DNA from: Planctomycetaceae bacterium
Lineage (GTDB): Bacteria; Planctomycetota; Planctomycetia; Planctomycetales; Planctomycetaceae
Direction: 5' to 3'
NCBI GenBank assembly: GCA_015485495.1
Contig: WFTL01000130.1
Coordinates: 1-64,000 of the forward strand
DNA: 64,000 nt
Shown: positions 62,463 through 64,000 of the stretch, piece by piece
Numbering within the stretch: position 1 is the stretch's first letter
Layout of the letters: every line of letters begins with the position of its first letter
Program-made: the position numbers and the translations under genes
Notes under the pieces: generated by a model
Database searches by the model: none
The model's input: only the letters and a program-made list of their open reading frames with translations
Told to the model about the DNA's origin: nothing

Positions 62463-63833
62463 TCAGGTCGACATCTGCGCCGCGGCGGCCGCCTGTTCCT
62501 CCCGGGCTTCACCCAGCAGAAAAAAGAACATGGTGACGGATGACACCAAAGCCACGCTGCTGAGCAGAAACAGGTATTCCGACCAGCTTCGTTCAGCAAC
62601 AGCTCCGCCGAACCACTGGAACACGGCATTGATTCCGAAAGCGATGGCATCCAGAAGGGCGACCAGAAAGCCGACATGCGGTCCGCCGAAGCGGATCGAA
62701 AAGACGCTCATCGGAATATAATAGCAGGGAGCAATGCAGGCCCCGTAGATGAACAGAATGCCGACGGTGACGGGAACCTGCTGCGATTCGGTCAGCGGAA
62801 TCTGCTGCAAAGCCCGGAACAGCACGATGCAGCCGGTGGCACTCAGCAGCAGCGCTCCCATGACCCACGCGGTCGTCCGGCGATCCAGCGCATCGAACAG
62901 AAATCCGCCGGCCAGGACGGCCACCAGAGATCCCCAGGGAAAGGCGGATGCGGTCATGGACGCTCCGGAATCCGTCATGTCCAGGGTATCCTTCAGCAGC
63001 CGCGGCAGCACCAGCAGAAAGTCCCACATGATGGTCATGGCCGTCAGGCTGATGGTGATGAGCCAGAACTGACCGGATATCGCGAAACGCAGCAGGGCTG
63101 CCGGCAGCGTGGTTCCTGCCAGAGGATGAGATGACGCGACAGCATCATCAGAAACTGTTCTCGTCAGTCCTTCAGAGGCGTCGGCGACGCTGGCGGCATC
63201 GGCAGCACCGCGTCTGCCCCGCAGGCCCGCCAGCCGGGCCTCTGCGCGGCCGGCCGTCTTCCAGAACAGCAGGGCCACCGCAGCGCCGATGCCGCCGGCC
63301 GTCAGCAGGACGCTTCGCCAGCTGAACACGGATATCAGCGCCCCCAGGCCCAGAGTGCCCAGAATGCTTCCGGCCCGGGAACTGGTCGACAGAATTCCCC
63401 ACACGCGACCGTATTCCGACGGAACGAATGACTGCCCCACCATGCACGTCATTCCCGGCCAGCCGAACGATTTGGCCATCAGGGCAAGAAAAAATGTCGT
63501 CTGAAACAGAATCACGGTGGAGGACAGCCCGAACGCGGCGATGCCCAGGGAGGCTCCCAGAAGTCCCACAGCGAAGGTTGCGCATCCGCCCAGCCGGTCA
63601 GCGGCCCAGCCGCCGATGAACTTCCCCAGGACGGCTCCCACCGTACTCATGGCCAGAATGCGTCCCCACTGCGTTTCGTTCACGTGCAGCTCCGTTTCCA
63701 GAGCCGTGGACACGCCGCCTGGTGCCATCCGCAGCACCATGAACCAAGCATATCCGACATACATGCTCAGCAGAAGCACAAACTGAGTGGATCGTTCTCC
63801 GGGCAATGGACTGTCGGGCGAATCGGGATGCAT
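62463..63833 (-). CDS. MFS transporter, OPA (GlpT/UhpT-like) type
   Basis: 456 residues with about 12 membrane helices. The N-terminal half has YVGYAWFMVLRMAPGGVS and GKFIGGWAADRLGG (the MFS A-motif between helices 2 and 3), and SFGWPGMTCMVGQSFVPSEYGRVWGILSTS as in organophosphate:phosphate antiporters. The central cytoplasmic loop (about 205-245) is Ala/Arg-rich and long. The substrate may be glycerol 3-phosphate or another phosphorylated metabolite, but the phosphate-binding Arg pair could not be confirmed by eye. Confidence 0.85.
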   Translation of the reverse strand: MHPDSPDSPLPGERSTQFVLLLSMYVGYAWFMVLRMAPGGVSTALETELHVNETQWGRILAMSTVGAVLGKFIGGWAADRLGGCATFAVGLLGASLGIAAFGLSSTVILFQTTFFLALMAKSFGWPGMTCMVGQSFVPSEYGRVWGILSTSSRAGSILGTLGLGALISVFSWRSVLLTAGGIGAAVALLFWKTAGRAEARLAGLRGRRGAADAASVADASEGLTRTVSDDAVASSHPLAGTTLPAALLRFAISGQFWLITISLTAMTIMWDFLLVLPRLLKDTLDMTDSGASMTASAFPWGSLVAVLAGGFLFDALDRRTTAWVMGALLLSATGCIVLFRALQQIPLTESQQVPVTVGILFIYGACIAPCYYIPMSVFSIRFGGPHVGFLVALLDAIAFGINAVFQWFGGAVAERSWSEYLFLLSSVALVSSVTMFFFLLGEAREEQAAAAAQMST

Positions 63834-64000
63834 CGAGCACGCAGACTGATGGTGACAGGGAAGAAACCGGCCGATGCGCTGTAACGTACGCCGACAGGTC
63901 CTCGCACCGCAACCGACGCCGGTGAATTCGGAATCGACCGGGATGACGGCTGTTGTGTGGCGATGCGAATCGATATAAACGAGACACGCTTTGTGTGACA

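Noticed and set aside
1-64000. CRISPR arrays, insertion sequences or prophage genes
   Set aside because: No regularly spaced repeat clusters, transposase motifs or phage structural genes were seen on either strand.

Overview
The window reads as chromosome of a planctomycete, most likely class Planctomycetia. The signs are a DUF1587/1592/1588/1585 cytochrome c-like protein followed by a DUF1552 protein, a Tat-exported Gfo/Idh/MocA oxidoreductase, a DUF1080 protein, planctomycete-type secreted proteins of low complexity, frequent GTG starts, sparse operons and long GC-rich spacers. I see no prophage, insertion sequence, CRISPR array or rRNA operon. Layout: 1-7058 (minus) is a type IV pilus motor block with pilC (cut by the window edge), one PilB ATPase, PilT and a second PilB-type ATPase. 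7379-8761 is a Tat-exported oxidoreductase. 9086-10264 is a small protein plus a XerC-type recombinase. 10999-13379 is csrA followed by an S41/PDZ protease, closed by a clear terminator. 14620-18906 is the most unusual locus: an SbcD-like protein that has lost its metal-binding motifs, next to an SbcC/YhaN-like ATPase fused to two DUF4332-type helix-hairpin-helix modules. 19115-22779 is a three-PAS histidine kinase with an NtrC-type sigma-54 activator. 23043-25983 holds a universal stress protein, tRNA-Val(CAC), two tandem pilin-like proteins each with its own hairpin terminator, and tRNA-Leu(GAG). 26701-33162 holds a Cys-rich lipoprotein, a methyltransferase, a divergent type IIA topoisomerase A subunit and RecJ. 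33411-38740 (minus) is a 1229-residue membrane protein followed by overlapping ExbB/MotA-like and ExbD-like genes. 39111-40073 is an acidic secreted protein. 40353-47580 is a pyruvate/indolepyruvate decarboxylase-type enzyme and a TetR-HlyD-RND efflux operon. 47749-51530 is the DUF1592/DUF1552 pair. 51583-54650 holds a cytochrome oxidase subunit III-like protein, an AcpH-like protein, an alpha/beta hydrolase and a TlpA-like lipoprotein with an elaborate leader. 55377-61098 is tRNA-Val(TAC), then an exported nucleoside hydrolase, ribokinase and a ribose ABC transporter. 61322-63833 is a membrane-anchored EEP-family enzyme and an OPA-type MFS transporter. How the genes work together: the clearest pathway is nucleoside cleavage outside the cytoplasm, ribose uptake by RbsBAC and phosphorylation by RbsK. 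The pilus block supplies extension (two candidate ATPases), retraction (PilT) and the platform (PilC). The kinase/NtrC pair probably controls a sigma-54 regulon. The leading candidates for something undescribed are the pseudo-SbcD plus ATPase-HhH pair, the proton-channel-coupled membrane cluster at 33411-38740, and the leader peptide with alternative hairpins upstream of the TlpA-like gene.
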